Assembly: GCA_012840135.1 (NCBI GenBank)
Contig: DUMA01000020.1
Span: 1 to 35,188 of the forward strand
DNA from: Thermoanaerobacterales bacterium
GTDB taxonomy: Bacteria; Bacillota; Thermosediminibacteria; Thermosediminibacterales; Tepidanaerobacteraceae
Reading direction: 5' to 3'
DNA length: 35,188 bases
The notes under the pieces were generated by a model, which was given only the letters and a program-made list of their open reading frames with translations, was not told the DNA's origin and ran no database searches. Within the stretch, counting starts at the first letter, position 1. The number at the start of each line of letters is the position of its first letter. Shown one piece after another: positions 15,966 through 23,764 of this stretch. The position numbers and the translations under genes are program-made.

Positions 15966-16751
15966 TTAAAAATTCATTTCTTTTATGATTTTAATCGCGT
16001 CTTCCGAGCTGTTTAGCGGAAAAAGTTCGAATCCTATTATTCCATTATAATTCAATGTTCTTAAAGTATTCAGTACATTGTTATAATTTATTTCTCCCGT
16101 ACCCGGTTCATGTCTTCCCGGTACATCAGCGATATGTATATATCCAATCGAATCTATATATTTTTTAATAGTGGCAATTATATTTCCTTCCATAATCTGC
16201 ATATGGTATACATCATATAATATTTTTATATATGGAGAATTCACTAATTGAACAGCTTCTGCAGCAACTCTTGTGTTAGTTAAAAAATTGCCTGCATGAT
16301 CTATTTCGGTGTTCAATGCTTCTAAAACCAGTGTTATTTTCTCCTTTTCAGCAATCGGGGACAACTTTTTTAAAACATTTAGCATGGTCCCGAATTTTCT
16401 GTAACTGCTCATCTCCTTATAATCATTTAGAACCAATCCTCCAGGGCCCAGAGCATTAGAATGAATTACCAGATGATTGCATTTTAAATATTTTGCTGTC
16501 TCAATGGATTCTTTGATAAAAGAAATATATTTTTCCGATTCATTGTCATCAATTAATGAATAATCCTGATCGCCAGAAAAACTGGCTACTTTAAGGTCGT
16601 TTTTTTCACACAATTCTTTTATCTTATCAATATTTTTATCTTTCCATGACCAAAATTCGATGTAATCGAAACCAGATTGCTTAACTAATTCAAATCTTTT
16701 CTCAAAAGGCGCTTCAGTAAAGATAGTTTCAATACATATTGACTTTATCAT
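15966..16751 (-). CDS. Hydroxypyruvate-isomerase-like TIM-barrel protein (AP endonuclease 2 family)
   Basis: This 261-residue sugar-phosphate isomerase/epimerase-like TIM barrel matches the Hyi/OtnI group in its metal-binding segments: VLEALN (Glu), LYDVYHMQIMEGN (Asp and His), and HIADVPGRHEPGTGEINY, ending with Glu in IIGFELFP. Hyi/OtnI enzymes isomerise small 2-keto acids or ketoacid derivatives. In this operon it could isomerise a product of inosose ring opening. It is distinct from the neighbouring iolO, sharing only the fold. A GGGGTTGG region precedes the ATG. It is the last gene of the lacI-controlled operon, 37 bases after iolO and before the terminator. An inosose dehydratase (IolE) is a related fold, but the motifs here are Hyi-like. 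Confidence 0.82.
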   Translation of the reverse strand: MIKSICIETIFTEAPFEKRFELVKQSGFDYIEFWSWKDKNIDKIKELCEKNDLKVASFSGDQDYSLIDDNESEKYISFIKESIETAKYLKCNHLVIHSNALGPGGLVLNDYKEMSSYRKFGTMLNVLKKLSPIAEKEKITLVLEALNTEIDHAGNFLTNTRVAAEAVQLVNSPYIKILYDVYHMQIMEGNIIATIKKYIDSIGYIHIADVPGRHEPGTGEINYNNVLNTLRTLNYNGIIGFELFPLNSSEDAIKIIKEMNF

Positions 16752-16788
16752 TTTTCCAACCCCTTTGTATTAATAAGATAACAACATT

Positions 16789-17604
16789 TTAATATATTTC
16801 ATATAAAGCATTTACATATTCAAATGCTTTTACTGCCGCTTCATCTTGAGTTGGCCACGGTAAACATTCAAAAGCAATGAAACCCTTATAATTTATTTTT
16901 TTTAATATTTTAATAATACTTTCAAAATTTATATGCCCCGCACCTGGATACCAGCGATTGCTATCCGCGAAATGGAGATGGCCTAGATACTTCCCTGCCA
17001 ATTCAATGCTTTGTTCAATATTTGGTTCTTCAATGTTCATATGAAAAGTATCAAGATGTAATTTAAGATAATTTGAATTGACTTTTTCAATTATATCAAG
17101 TCCATCTTCTACATTATTTACAAAATTTGTCTCATAACGATTGATAGCTTCCAAAAAAATCTTTACATTATTTTTTTCAGCATTCTCCAATACTTTTTTT
17201 AAACATTCAATAGCATAATGTTCGTACTTGATATGCTCTTTTACATTCGGTATTTTTCCGCGCATTGAACCAATTATTACTCCTGCATTAAGTTTTTTTG
17301 CTACATTTATATGAGTCAGAATTCTTTCGACTGCTTTCTCTCTTATAGCGAGGTCCGGATCAGTGAAGCTAAGACCATCAATTACATAACCCATGCCTGT
17401 TCCCAGAGTAGAAACACTTATTTTATTTAAATAACACGCATTCATAATTTCTTCAATATTCAAAGCGAGAGGGTTGTTTACATGAATTTCTACCGCTTTA
17501 TATCCTATTTCCGATGCTTTTTTTATACATTCCACATAGTTTCCTCTCAGAACTATCGGTGCATTTTCACCTGCATTTTCTGCAATTGATATGCTTAATT
17601 TCAT
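16789..17604 (-). CDS. iolO: 5-keto-L-gluconate epimerase (IolO)
   Basis: This TIM-barrel isomerase, about 271 residues long, closely resembles Thermotoga maritima IolO (TM0416), which converts 5-keto-L-gluconate to D-tagaturonate. Shared features include GTGMGYVIDGLSFTDP, REKAVERILTHINVA, VIIGSMRG, EAINRYETNFVN, LDTFHMNIEEPN and HFADSNRWYPGAGH. Expected metal ligands are Glu in EAINRYE, Asp and His in DTFHM, and a later Glu in FECLPWP. Two adjacent ATGs exist; the second (17604) has the better seven-base spacing from GGGGG. It lies downstream of iolG after a 250-base gap containing a MITE-like element, and upstream of the Hyi-like gene. Confidence 0.92.
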   Translation of the reverse strand: MKLSISIAENAGENAPIVLRGNYVECIKKASEIGYKAVEIHVNNPLALNIEEIMNACYLNKISVSTLGTGMGYVIDGLSFTDPDLAIREKAVERILTHINVAKKLNAGVIIGSMRGKIPNVKEHIKYEHYAIECLKKVLENAEKNNVKIFLEAINRYETNFVNNVEDGLDIIEKVNSNYLKLHLDTFHMNIEEPNIEQSIELAGKYLGHLHFADSNRWYPGAGHINFESIIKILKKINYKGFIAFECLPWPTQDEAAVKAFEYVNALYEIY

Positions 17605-17642
17605 CATGAAACCCCCAGAAATGATGAATTCATATTAATTTT

Positions 17643-17823
17643 TGACGGCCAGAAACCCAATAATTTTCCCACTGCTTTGTGCTCATTTGCATTTTTTCAA
17701 GAGTTACCTGCAACTCTACGTACCGTTTCAATGCCGGTTGTAGGGCTCATTTATCCTTTTCCTATTCCGTTTGATCTGAGGCAAAATCTTAATGAGCTCA
17801 CTCATTGGCTTATCTGGCCGTCA
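17643..17823. mobile_element. MITE-like remnant with 11-bp terminal inverted repeats
   Basis: TGACGGCCAGA (17643-17653) is an exact inverted copy of TCTGGCCGTCA (17813-17823), and similarity continues inward with one gap (AACCCAATAA against TAAGCCAATGA). The 181-bp interior has no intact gene. It contains short frames with decayed similarity to nothing I can name, one (17697-17750, minus) with its own SD and 17 codons (MSPTTGIETVRRVAGNS). It fills the gap between iolG and iolO in an otherwise compact operon. No clear target-site duplication is visible. An IS deletion derivative or MITE is the best reading. Confidence 0.5.
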
Positions 17824-17856
17824 GTATTTCCGTTGATTTTATTTAAAAACTCTATA

Positions 17857-18867
17857 TTATCTTTCTATCTTAATCGGTCTTCCTTCAACAAGAGATCTAT
17901 TTGCCGCCATACCTATCAACACCGGCTCTAAACCGTCTCTGCCGGTTACTATCGGTTTCTTATCATTTATTATGCAATCAAAGAATGCTTTCATTTCTTC
18001 AATATATGCGTCTTTATATCTTTCAGGGAAAAAATATTTTGGTTTGTCGCTGATAACGCCTTCAGCCGAGCTTAATACCGCACTACTTGGAGTATCATTT
18101 GAAACAGTGATGCAGCCTTTTGAACCGAATACTTCAACCCGTTGATCATAACCGTATACTGCCTTTCTGCTGTTGTCAATAACACCCAATGCTCCGTTCT
18201 CAAATTTTAAGCTTACAATTGCCGTATCAACATCACCTGCTTCACCTATAGCAGGGTCAATCAGAACAGCTGCAGAGGCGAATACCTCCGTGACATCACT
18301 TCCTGTAAGAAATCTAGCCATATCAAAATCATGAATCATCATGTCAAAGAATAATCCACCTGAACTCTTTACATATTCAATTGGCGGCGGTTCAGGGTCT
18401 CTGGATGTTATTTTTACTATATGCACATCTCCTACTTTTCCTTCTTGAATCAAATCGTAAACTCTTTTAAAATTGTGATCGAATCTTCTGTTGAATCCTA
18501 TTTGAAACTTAACATTTGCCTTTTCAACAGCATCAAGAGCTTGTTTGATTCTATCCAATTCAAAATCAATGGGTTTTTCACAAAAAATATCTTTTCCTGA
18601 ATTCGCGGCTTCTATTATTATCTGAGCATGAGTATCAGTCGAAGAAAATATTAATACAGCATCTATCTCTTTATCTTCAAGTATGTTTTTATAATCTTTA
18701 TATACATTTTTTATACCTAATTCTTCAGCCCAGGCTTTTATTTTATCGGCAAATATATCAGCAACTGCTTTTACTTCAACATATCTGAAATTAGAAACTA
18801 TATTTTCTGCATGCATCCTTCCGATTCTACCTGCTCCTATTATACCCAGCTTTAATTTTTTACCCAT
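17857..18867 (-). CDS. iolG: myo-Inositol 2-dehydrogenase (IolG, Gfo/Idh/MocA family)
   Basis: The enzyme is a 336-residue NAD-dependent dehydrogenase oxidising myo-inositol to scyllo-inosose. The N-terminal Rossmann domain has GIIGAGRIGRMHAEN (about 8-22), then the catalytic motif CEKPI (about 95-99), GFNRRFDHNF, and the catalytic Asp/His segment MMIHDFDMARFL (about 175-186). REPPPIEYV-type spacing (DPEPPPIEY) is characteristic of the inositol dehydrogenase branch. AGGAAGGTGA precedes the ATG. It sits between iolN and iolO, the arrangement expected for the first pathway step, but is separated from both by about 250-base non-coding elements. Another polyol or scyllo-inositol preference cannot be excluded. 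Confidence 0.9.
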   Translation of the reverse strand: MGKKLKLGIIGAGRIGRMHAENIVSNFRYVEVKAVADIFADKIKAWAEELGIKNVYKDYKNILEDKEIDAVLIFSSTDTHAQIIIEAANSGKDIFCEKPIDFELDRIKQALDAVEKANVKFQIGFNRRFDHNFKRVYDLIQEGKVGDVHIVKITSRDPEPPPIEYVKSSGGLFFDMMIHDFDMARFLTGSDVTEVFASAAVLIDPAIGEAGDVDTAIVSLKFENGALGVIDNSRKAVYGYDQRVEVFGSKGCITVSNDTPSSAVLSSAEGVISDKPKYFFPERYKDAYIEEMKAFFDCIINDKKPIVTGRDGLEPVLIGMAANRSLVEGRPIKIER

Positions 18868-18938
18868 AGATTCACCTTCCTAATAAATAATAAATTTTCA
18901 TAATAATTTTCCGCTTCCAGAGGTATTCAAATTTTTAT

Positions 18939-19077
18939 AATCACCTTCGTCGATATTTTTAAAAAAGCTTTTATTAAATAATCATGAAATATAGCTTTTT
19001 TTAATGTGCTACGGAAAGCTCTAAATCAAGGAAAATTTTTGCTTCCAACACATTATAAAAATATCGGCGAAGGTATT
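18939..19077. repeat. 139-bp inverted repeat that folds as a three-way junction
   Basis: Outer arms 18939-18961 and 19056-19077 pair over about 21 bases (ACCTTCGTCGATATTTTTA with its complement; one bulge and one T-G pair on the plus strand, A-C on the minus). Inside lie two hairpins: AAAAAAGCT/AGCTTTTTT (18961-18969 with 18993-19001) and AATGTG…GGAAaGC/GCTTCC…CACATT (19003-19019 with 19041-19054). No coding frame is evident. It lies between iolN1 and iolG. Confidence 0.65.
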
Positions 19078-19097
19078 AAATGGGGAATTTTTTTAAA

Positions 19098-19141
19098 AGG
19101 TGTTTCTACACTAGAAAATTTATAATTTATGGAAAACACCT
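19098..19141 (-). terminator. Weak hairpin at the end of iolN1
   Basis: On the minus strand AGGTGTTT (19141-19134) pairs with AAACACCT (19105-19098), followed by UUUU then an A-run. The left arm begins inside the last codons of iolN1. The loop is 28 bases, so termination would be partial at best, allowing read-through to iolG. Confidence 0.35.
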
Positions 19142-20241
19142 ATGGCGGGCAGCTCGTATACCGACTTCCAGCCTTCACTGAAGGGTTCTTTCAGGAAAGG
19201 CTTCATTTCTTCCTCGGTCCTAAGTGTGACTTTTTCCACCGGTGGCACGGTCCCCGGCGGGAAGGCTTCCAGAATCTGATCATTCAGCAAAGTTAAATAT
19301 TTCAATATAGCGGCGATGGGTCGTTTGGCCTTTTTCACTGTAGCGATGCTCGGTTTGCCTACAACTCCCTGCGGTGTGGCAGCCCGCTCTATTGCAGCAT
19401 GGCCTTCACCCTCGGACCAGCGGTGAGGTCTTCCGAAAGGATCGACAGATGTATCAAAATGACCATCGGGAAGGAAGCTTTCTCCCTGAGCATCCTGTAC
19501 AACGCTCATATCGATCATACCTGGGAACAGCAACAATCCTACTGATGTTTCGCTTTCATCGGCATGGACAAAGTGGGTTTCCATGCTGTCTTCTCTATCG
19601 GTCGGATAGAAGAATTCTCTCACTGCCCTGTGCCAGTCTAATACCTGGAATATCCCTGGAAGCTGGAACCTCTTCATAAATTCCTGTATGGCCGATTCAA
19701 GCATCCAAAGGTGCCCGTGGTTGTTTACCAGGATTATCTTTCTGAAACCATCGTTCCAGAGTCCCAGCATTGTATAGATAATGGTCTCTTCAACAACTTC
19801 TTTCGGCATTATCACCGTGCCGGGCATTCCCAGATGATGGTAGGGATGCCCTCCGTAGTTCAGCGGTGGGAAGGCCAGATTTACCTCCCTGCCCTGTTTT
19901 GCGGTGTAACGGCGCACACCTTCCAGTATTTGTGTTACCATAAATGTATCAAGACCACTGTTGGCATGCAGACCGTGGTTTTCGGTGCATCCGATGGGTA
20001 CAAATACAATGTCGTTCTTTCTCCGCTTTTCTATCACTTTAACTCTGGGGGTGTTCTGGATATATGTTCCCGGTTTTCCCAGTTCGGACTCGGACGGAAT
20101 TTCATATTCTTTCAAAATTGCATCGATTTCTTCTTCGGAAGCATCCCAGATTTGCTTCTTTAATCTGCCGACTTCGTTGTCTTCAAATTTTATTGCAGGA
20201 TATTCTGTCAAAATCCATTTCTTGTCCTTTGGCTTTTCCAT
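19120..20241 (-). CDS. iolN: 3-dehydro-scyllo-inosose hydrolase (IolN, creatininase family)
   Basis: This 373-residue metal-dependent hydrolase of the creatininase fold opens the 3-dehydro-scyllo-inosose ring to 5-keto-L-gluconate in the Thermotoga pathway. Putative metal ligands are Glu87, His89, Asp98, His175 and Glu229, in the same frame as in the second copy. Long invariant blocks (residues 121-200) are shared between the two copies. ATG 20241 is preceded by GAGAGGAG; the longer upstream frame has no SD and is rejected. It lies directly downstream of iolM and upstream of iolG, so its assignment to the inositol pathway is stronger than that of its paralogue. Confidence 0.9.
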   Translation of the reverse strand: MEKPKDKKWILTEYPAIKFEDNEVGRLKKQIWDASEEEIDAILKEYEIPSESELGKPGTYIQNTPRVKVIEKRRKNDIVFVPIGCTENHGLHANSGLDTFMVTQILEGVRRYTAKQGREVNLAFPPLNYGGHPYHHLGMPGTVIMPKEVVEETIIYTMLGLWNDGFRKIILVNNHGHLWMLESAIQEFMKRFQLPGIFQVLDWHRAVREFFYPTDREDSMETHFVHADESETSVGLLLFPGMIDMSVVQDAQGESFLPDGHFDTSVDPFGRPHRWSEGEGHAAIERAATPQGVVGKPSIATVKKAKRPIAAILKYLTLLNDQILEAFPPGTVPPVEKVTLRTEEEMKPFLKEPFSEGWKSVYELPAIGVFHKL

Positions 20242-20295
20242 GGTTAATCTCCTCTCATGTCTATAGTTAATCACTGTTTTGTTATGGAAAGTTAT

Positions 20296-20332
20296 TTTTC
20301 TGCTGGAGGGTAAAGTCAACTCCAGCAGAAAA
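20296..20332 (-). repeat. Perfect 13-bp hairpin between iolM and iolN
   Basis: TTTTCTGCTGGAG (20296-20308) and CTCCAGCAGAAAA (20320-20332) are exact complements with an 11-base loop. The U residues lie inside the stem and no U-tract follows on the minus strand. It could protect the iolM 3' end or partly terminate transcription. Confidence 0.75.
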
Positions 20333-20370
20333 TACAGTCTTATGCCTGAAAAATCCGGTTTCACACCTGT

Positions 20371-21564
20371 TTAATCCATGACACAGGTTATCTTGCACTC
20401 TTTCCTGTCGGTCCTGAGCATAATGATATTTTGCGGAACTTCTTCCAGTTTTATCTTCTTTGTTATAAGCGGTGTCATATCCATGCCGGTAGCCATGCAC
20501 TCGATCACCCTTGGGAAGGTGCCATGGCCGGAATGTCCCTGAGCTCCGATAATTCTTGCGCGCCTTACCTGCAGCACTTCTCCCGTCACCGGCATCTTGG
20601 CATCGGCCCGGGCTACGACCACTACTGTGGAGTTCAAGGTCCTGCCTTCCCATATGGCTTTCTCTATGCCGGGATATACTACTGTAGGCAGACCTGTGGC
20701 TTCAAGGTACAAGCTGGCACCATATCCATCGGTGAGCCGCAGCACTTCCTCGGCAAAATCCACTTTGGTCGGATCAATTACATAATCTGCTCCCATTTTT
20801 TTGCCCAATTCAGCTCTTGTTGCAGAAGGTTCCGAAAGGATTACTCTTGCAGCTCCGTGCCTCTTTAAAATTGCACATGCCGCAAGGCCTATGGGGCCGC
20901 CTCCGCAAATCACCACATTGTCGCCGGGCCTTATGCCGCCGCCTCTTTCGATGACGGCATTATAAGCCACGGAAGTGGGTTCTACAAGGCTCCCGGCCAG
21001 GAACAGGACGTCGCCCTTGTAGCGATCCTTCAAAGGCTCGAGGCTCCACAGGTATTTTGCCGGCAGCACGATATATTTTGCAAAGGCACCGTTGACGTTA
21101 AAACCAATTTCATTTAATCTCTCACAGTGATTTGGCCATCCGTCAGCGCAGGGCTGGCACTCCCCGCACCACAGCATCTCTTCGGCTGTCACCGCTTCTC
21201 CACCCTTGTAAGGTTTGTTTGTCCTTTTGTCGATGGCACCGGGACCGGCTTCAACTACCACGCCGGAAAGCTCATGCCCCAGGATGCAGGGAAAACCGGT
21301 AAGCCCGGGATAAAAGATGTAACCGTCATCATCGGGCTGAGCCATGTGCACGTCGCTGCCGCAAATTCCGCAGGCCTTTACCTCGATCAGCACTTCACCC
21401 TTGCCCGGCTTTGGAACGTCATATTCCCTTATCTCCAGCTTTGGATTTCTCCATACCTTGCTGCCGAGATAAGTCTGCCTCCCTTCGATATCCTTGGCTC
21501 CCAGCTTAAATTCTGGTCTTGGATCCCAGTCGGCTACAAGTGTAACCGCTTTCATTTTTGTCAT
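20371..21564 (-). CDS. iolM: Scyllo-inosose 3-dehydrogenase (IolM)
   Basis: This 397-residue zinc-dependent MDR enzyme very closely resembles Thermotoga maritima IolM (TM0412, 395 residues), which oxidises scyllo-inosose to 3-dehydro-scyllo-inosose with NAD. Diagnostic stretches are WDPRPEFKLGAKDIEG, YLGSKVWRNP, ACGICGSDVHMAQ, GYIFYPGLTGFP, EEMLWCGECQPC and GAQGHSGHGTFPRVI. The catalytic zinc ligands are Cys68 and His97-Glu98. The structural site is Cys133, Cys136, Cys139 and Cys147. ATG 21564 is chosen because GTGGAGGT lies seven bases upstream; the GTG at 21579 is part of that SD. It sits between the binding-protein gene and iolN. Confidence 0.94.
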   Translation of the reverse strand: MTKMKAVTLVADWDPRPEFKLGAKDIEGRQTYLGSKVWRNPKLEIREYDVPKPGKGEVLIEVKACGICGSDVHMAQPDDDGYIFYPGLTGFPCILGHELSGVVVEAGPGAIDKRTNKPYKGGEAVTAEEMLWCGECQPCADGWPNHCERLNEIGFNVNGAFAKYIVLPAKYLWSLEPLKDRYKGDVLFLAGSLVEPTSVAYNAVIERGGGIRPGDNVVICGGGPIGLAACAILKRHGAARVILSEPSATRAELGKKMGADYVIDPTKVDFAEEVLRLTDGYGASLYLEATGLPTVVYPGIEKAIWEGRTLNSTVVVVARADAKMPVTGEVLQVRRARIIGAQGHSGHGTFPRVIECMATGMDMTPLITKKIKLEEVPQNIIMLRTDRKECKITCVMD

Positions 21565-21678
21565 AATAAAAACCTCCACTTTGTGTTTATTTTTAAAACA
21601 TTGTAAACCCTATTTGATTTTTTTGATATCATTTTATCAGACCTTACAAACTCGAAATACTTCCACAAATTTTTTTGT

Positions 21679-21703
21679 ACCTCCGGCCAAATAGGCCGGA
21701 GGT
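21679..21703 (-). repeat. Perfect 10-bp GC-rich hairpin after the binding-protein gene
   Basis: ACCTCCGGCC (21679-21688) and GGCCGGAGGT (21694-21703) flank a five-base loop, 15 bases after the lipoprotein stop. On the minus strand it is followed by ACAAAAAAA, not a U-tract, so it is not a standard terminator. It resembles the hairpin at 6917-6947 in position and form. Confidence 0.75.
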
Positions 21704-21717
21704 TAATCACAATATAA

Positions 21718-22692
21718 TTATTTGAGATATTTATCAACATTCTCTTTTGTAACTAATTCGGTACCTGTATCTATCCTGTTTGAAACTTCTTTTTTGTTGA
21801 TATAATCAACTGCTGCTTTAACGCCTAAATAACCCATATTGAACGGACTTTGTGCCACTAAAGAATCAAGTTTTCCTGCTTTTATTGCTTCTAGGGATTC
21901 TTTTTGACTGTCAAAACCTATGACTTTAATTTGATCCAGCTTTCCGGCAGCTTCAACCGCTTCCATTGCACCCATTGCCATAAGTGTGCTGGCTGCGAAA
22001 ACCGCATTAAGATCAGGATTTGCCTGCAATATATTTTCCATTACGGTCATTGCTAAAGCTCTTTCGCTATTCGCAGGTTGTTCTGCCACCAGCTTAATAT
22101 CTGGTGCTCCTGCTAATGCTTCCTTAAATCCAGCAGCTCTGTCCCTCATAGTCTGCTGACCAGGAACACCAACTATCAAAGCAACTTTGCCTTTACCATT
22201 TAATAACTTTATCACTCTTTCCCCCGCAATTTTCCCACCTAGTTTATTGTCCGTACCAATAAAAGATACTATTTTCCCGCCGTCAGCATTTGTGTCAACT
22301 GTAAAGACAGGTATATTGGCCTGATTAGCTTTATCTATAAAAGGTACTACACCGGCGGAATCGCATGGGGCAATAAGCAGGGCATCAACTTTTTTCTGTA
22401 TCATATCTTCAATTATTCTAAATTGCTGTTCTACGTTTGATTCTTTATCAGGAGCCAGAACTATAAGATCTACATTGTTTTCCTGGGCAGCCTTTTCAGC
22501 TCCATTCTTAACATCGAGCCAGAATTCGCTATCTAATGCCTTCGGAATAACTGCTATTGTCAACTTCTTTGTTTCCTGCTGCTGATTTTGTTGAGAGGAT
22601 TGACTTGGTTCGCTTGCCTTTTGGCTGGAACAACCCGCTATTAGGGAAACTACCAGTAAAGTGACCAGAATAATTGAAATAACTTTTTTCAT
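21718..22692 (-). CDS. CUT2 transporter solute-binding lipoprotein, probably for inositol
   Basis: This 324-residue lipoprotein of the RbsB/Peripla_BP_4 type has the signal peptide MKKVISIILVTLLVVSLIAG with lipobox LIAGC (Cys21) and a Ser/Gln-rich linker, then the two-lobed sugar-binding fold (DSEFWLDVKNGAEKAA, DALLIAPCDSAGVVPFIDKA, AVFAASTLMAMGAMEAVE). AGGAGGGG precedes the ATG. CUT2-type inositol importers are known (Caulobacter IbpA-IatA-IatP), and this gene lies directly before iolM, so inositol is the likely ligand by context. The T. maritima system uses a different transporter type, as far as I recall. Confidence 0.9.
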   Translation of the reverse strand: MKKVISIILVTLLVVSLIAGCSSQKASEPSQSSQQNQQQETKKLTIAVIPKALDSEFWLDVKNGAEKAAQENNVDLIVLAPDKESNVEQQFRIIEDMIQKKVDALLIAPCDSAGVVPFIDKANQANIPVFTVDTNADGGKIVSFIGTDNKLGGKIAGERVIKLLNGKGKVALIVGVPGQQTMRDRAAGFKEALAGAPDIKLVAEQPANSERALAMTVMENILQANPDLNAVFAASTLMAMGAMEAVEAAGKLDQIKVIGFDSQKESLEAIKAGKLDSLVAQSPFNMGYLGVKAAVDYINKKEVSNRIDTGTELVTKENVDKYLK

Positions 22693-22765
22693 TACTTTCC
22701 CCTCCTAATTTTTCTTTGTTACTTTTCCAATTTAAGAAAAATTTTTAGTACTATATTACTCCATT

Positions 22766-23764
22766 TCACCTCCTTTTTTTCTGCAATTGATCAAGAGATA
22801 CTGCTGCGATTACTACAACGCCAATTACTACTTGTTGCCAAAAAGTAGATACATTCAATAGATTTAATCCATTTCTTAACACACCCATCACCACTGCTCC
22901 TAGAAGAGTCCCTGATGCTGATCCTTCACCTCCCATCAAGCTTACTCCTCCTATAACGGATGCTGCTATTGCGTCTAATTCATAACCCATGCCCGCAATC
23001 GCCAAAGCGGAATTTACTCTAGCAGCTAATACTATACCGGCGATTCCTGCAAACAATCCTGATATGGTATAAATTATAATCTTATACTTATCGACATTTA
23101 CACCAGATAATTTAGTAGCTTCTTCATTTCCACCGATCGCATAGTCATATCTTCCAATTTTTGTATTTGATAAAATGATGTGTGAAATCACAAATAATAT
23201 AATTACCAGCAATACCGGCACAGGTATACCAGCTAACTTATCAGCTCCCAAGAATCTAACTGCCGGTGGGAGACCAGATATCGGATATCCTTTTGTGATT
23301 ACCAGCGCCAACCCACGAGCTATACTCATCATACCTAATGTCGCTATAAAAGGCGGTAGATTCAATTTTGTTATTAAAACGCCATTGCTGAATCCACATA
23401 ATGCACCTACTATCAGCCCAAGAAAAATGGCAATTACCACATTACCTTGATTTTGCAAAACAACGCCCATGACTACTCCTGCCAATGCAAGCACTGAACC
23501 CACAGACAGGTCAATTCCGCCCGTTATGATGACGAAAGTCAAACCAAAGGCCAGTATAGCATTTATTGAAGATTGTAATAATATATTTACAAAGTTACTG
23601 ACTTTTAAAAAATATGGCGACATAATGCTTAGCGCTATACACATTATCAATAACGCCAGTACTATACCGAACTTTTGTAAATACTCTCCGGTGATAAACT
23701 TCATTATGCCGACTGATGTTTTTTGCTCTTTTGCCATAACCTGTTTTTGAATTTTATCCGACAT
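22766..23764 (-). CDS. CUT2 sugar ABC transporter permease (RbsC family), probably for inositol
   Basis: This 332-residue polytopic membrane protein has the RbsC signature FVIITGGIDLSVGSVLAL (residues about 78-95), ARGLALVITKGYPI, and AASVIGGVSLMGGEGS, with about ten hydrophobic segments. GGGAGGT precedes the ATG. It overlaps the end of the ATPase gene by 11 bases and is the only permease in this transporter, so it is expected to act as a homodimer. It lies upstream of the binding-protein gene. Confidence 0.9.
   Translation of the reverse strand: MSDKIQKQVMAKEQKTSVGIMKFITGEYLQKFGIVLALLIMCIALSIMSPYFLKVSNFVNILLQSSINAILAFGLTFVIITGGIDLSVGSVLALAGVVMGVVLQNQGNVVIAIFLGLIVGALCGFSNGVLITKLNLPPFIATLGMMSIARGLALVITKGYPISGLPPAVRFLGADKLAGIPVPVLLVIILFVISHIILSNTKIGRYDYAIGGNEEATKLSGVNVDKYKIIIYTISGLFAGIAGIVLAARVNSALAIAGMGYELDAIAASVIGGVSLMGGEGSASGTLLGAVVMGVLRNGLNLLNVSTFWQQVVIGVVVIAAVSLDQLQKKRR

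Noticed and set aside
16204-16216. Another TGGTATACA sequence resembling the GntR operator
   Set aside because: It lies inside the Hyi-like coding region at the conserved YDVYHMQ codons, far from any promoter, so the match is coincidental.
17697-17750. 17-codon minus-strand frame with an SD between iolG and iolO
   Set aside because: Lies wholly within the MITE-like element and has no recognisable product; kept only as part of that element.
20282-20653. 123-codon minus-strand frame overlapping the end of iolM
   Set aside because: It overlaps iolM in another frame, is rich in Arg, Ser and Gly in a non-protein-like way, and has no SD.
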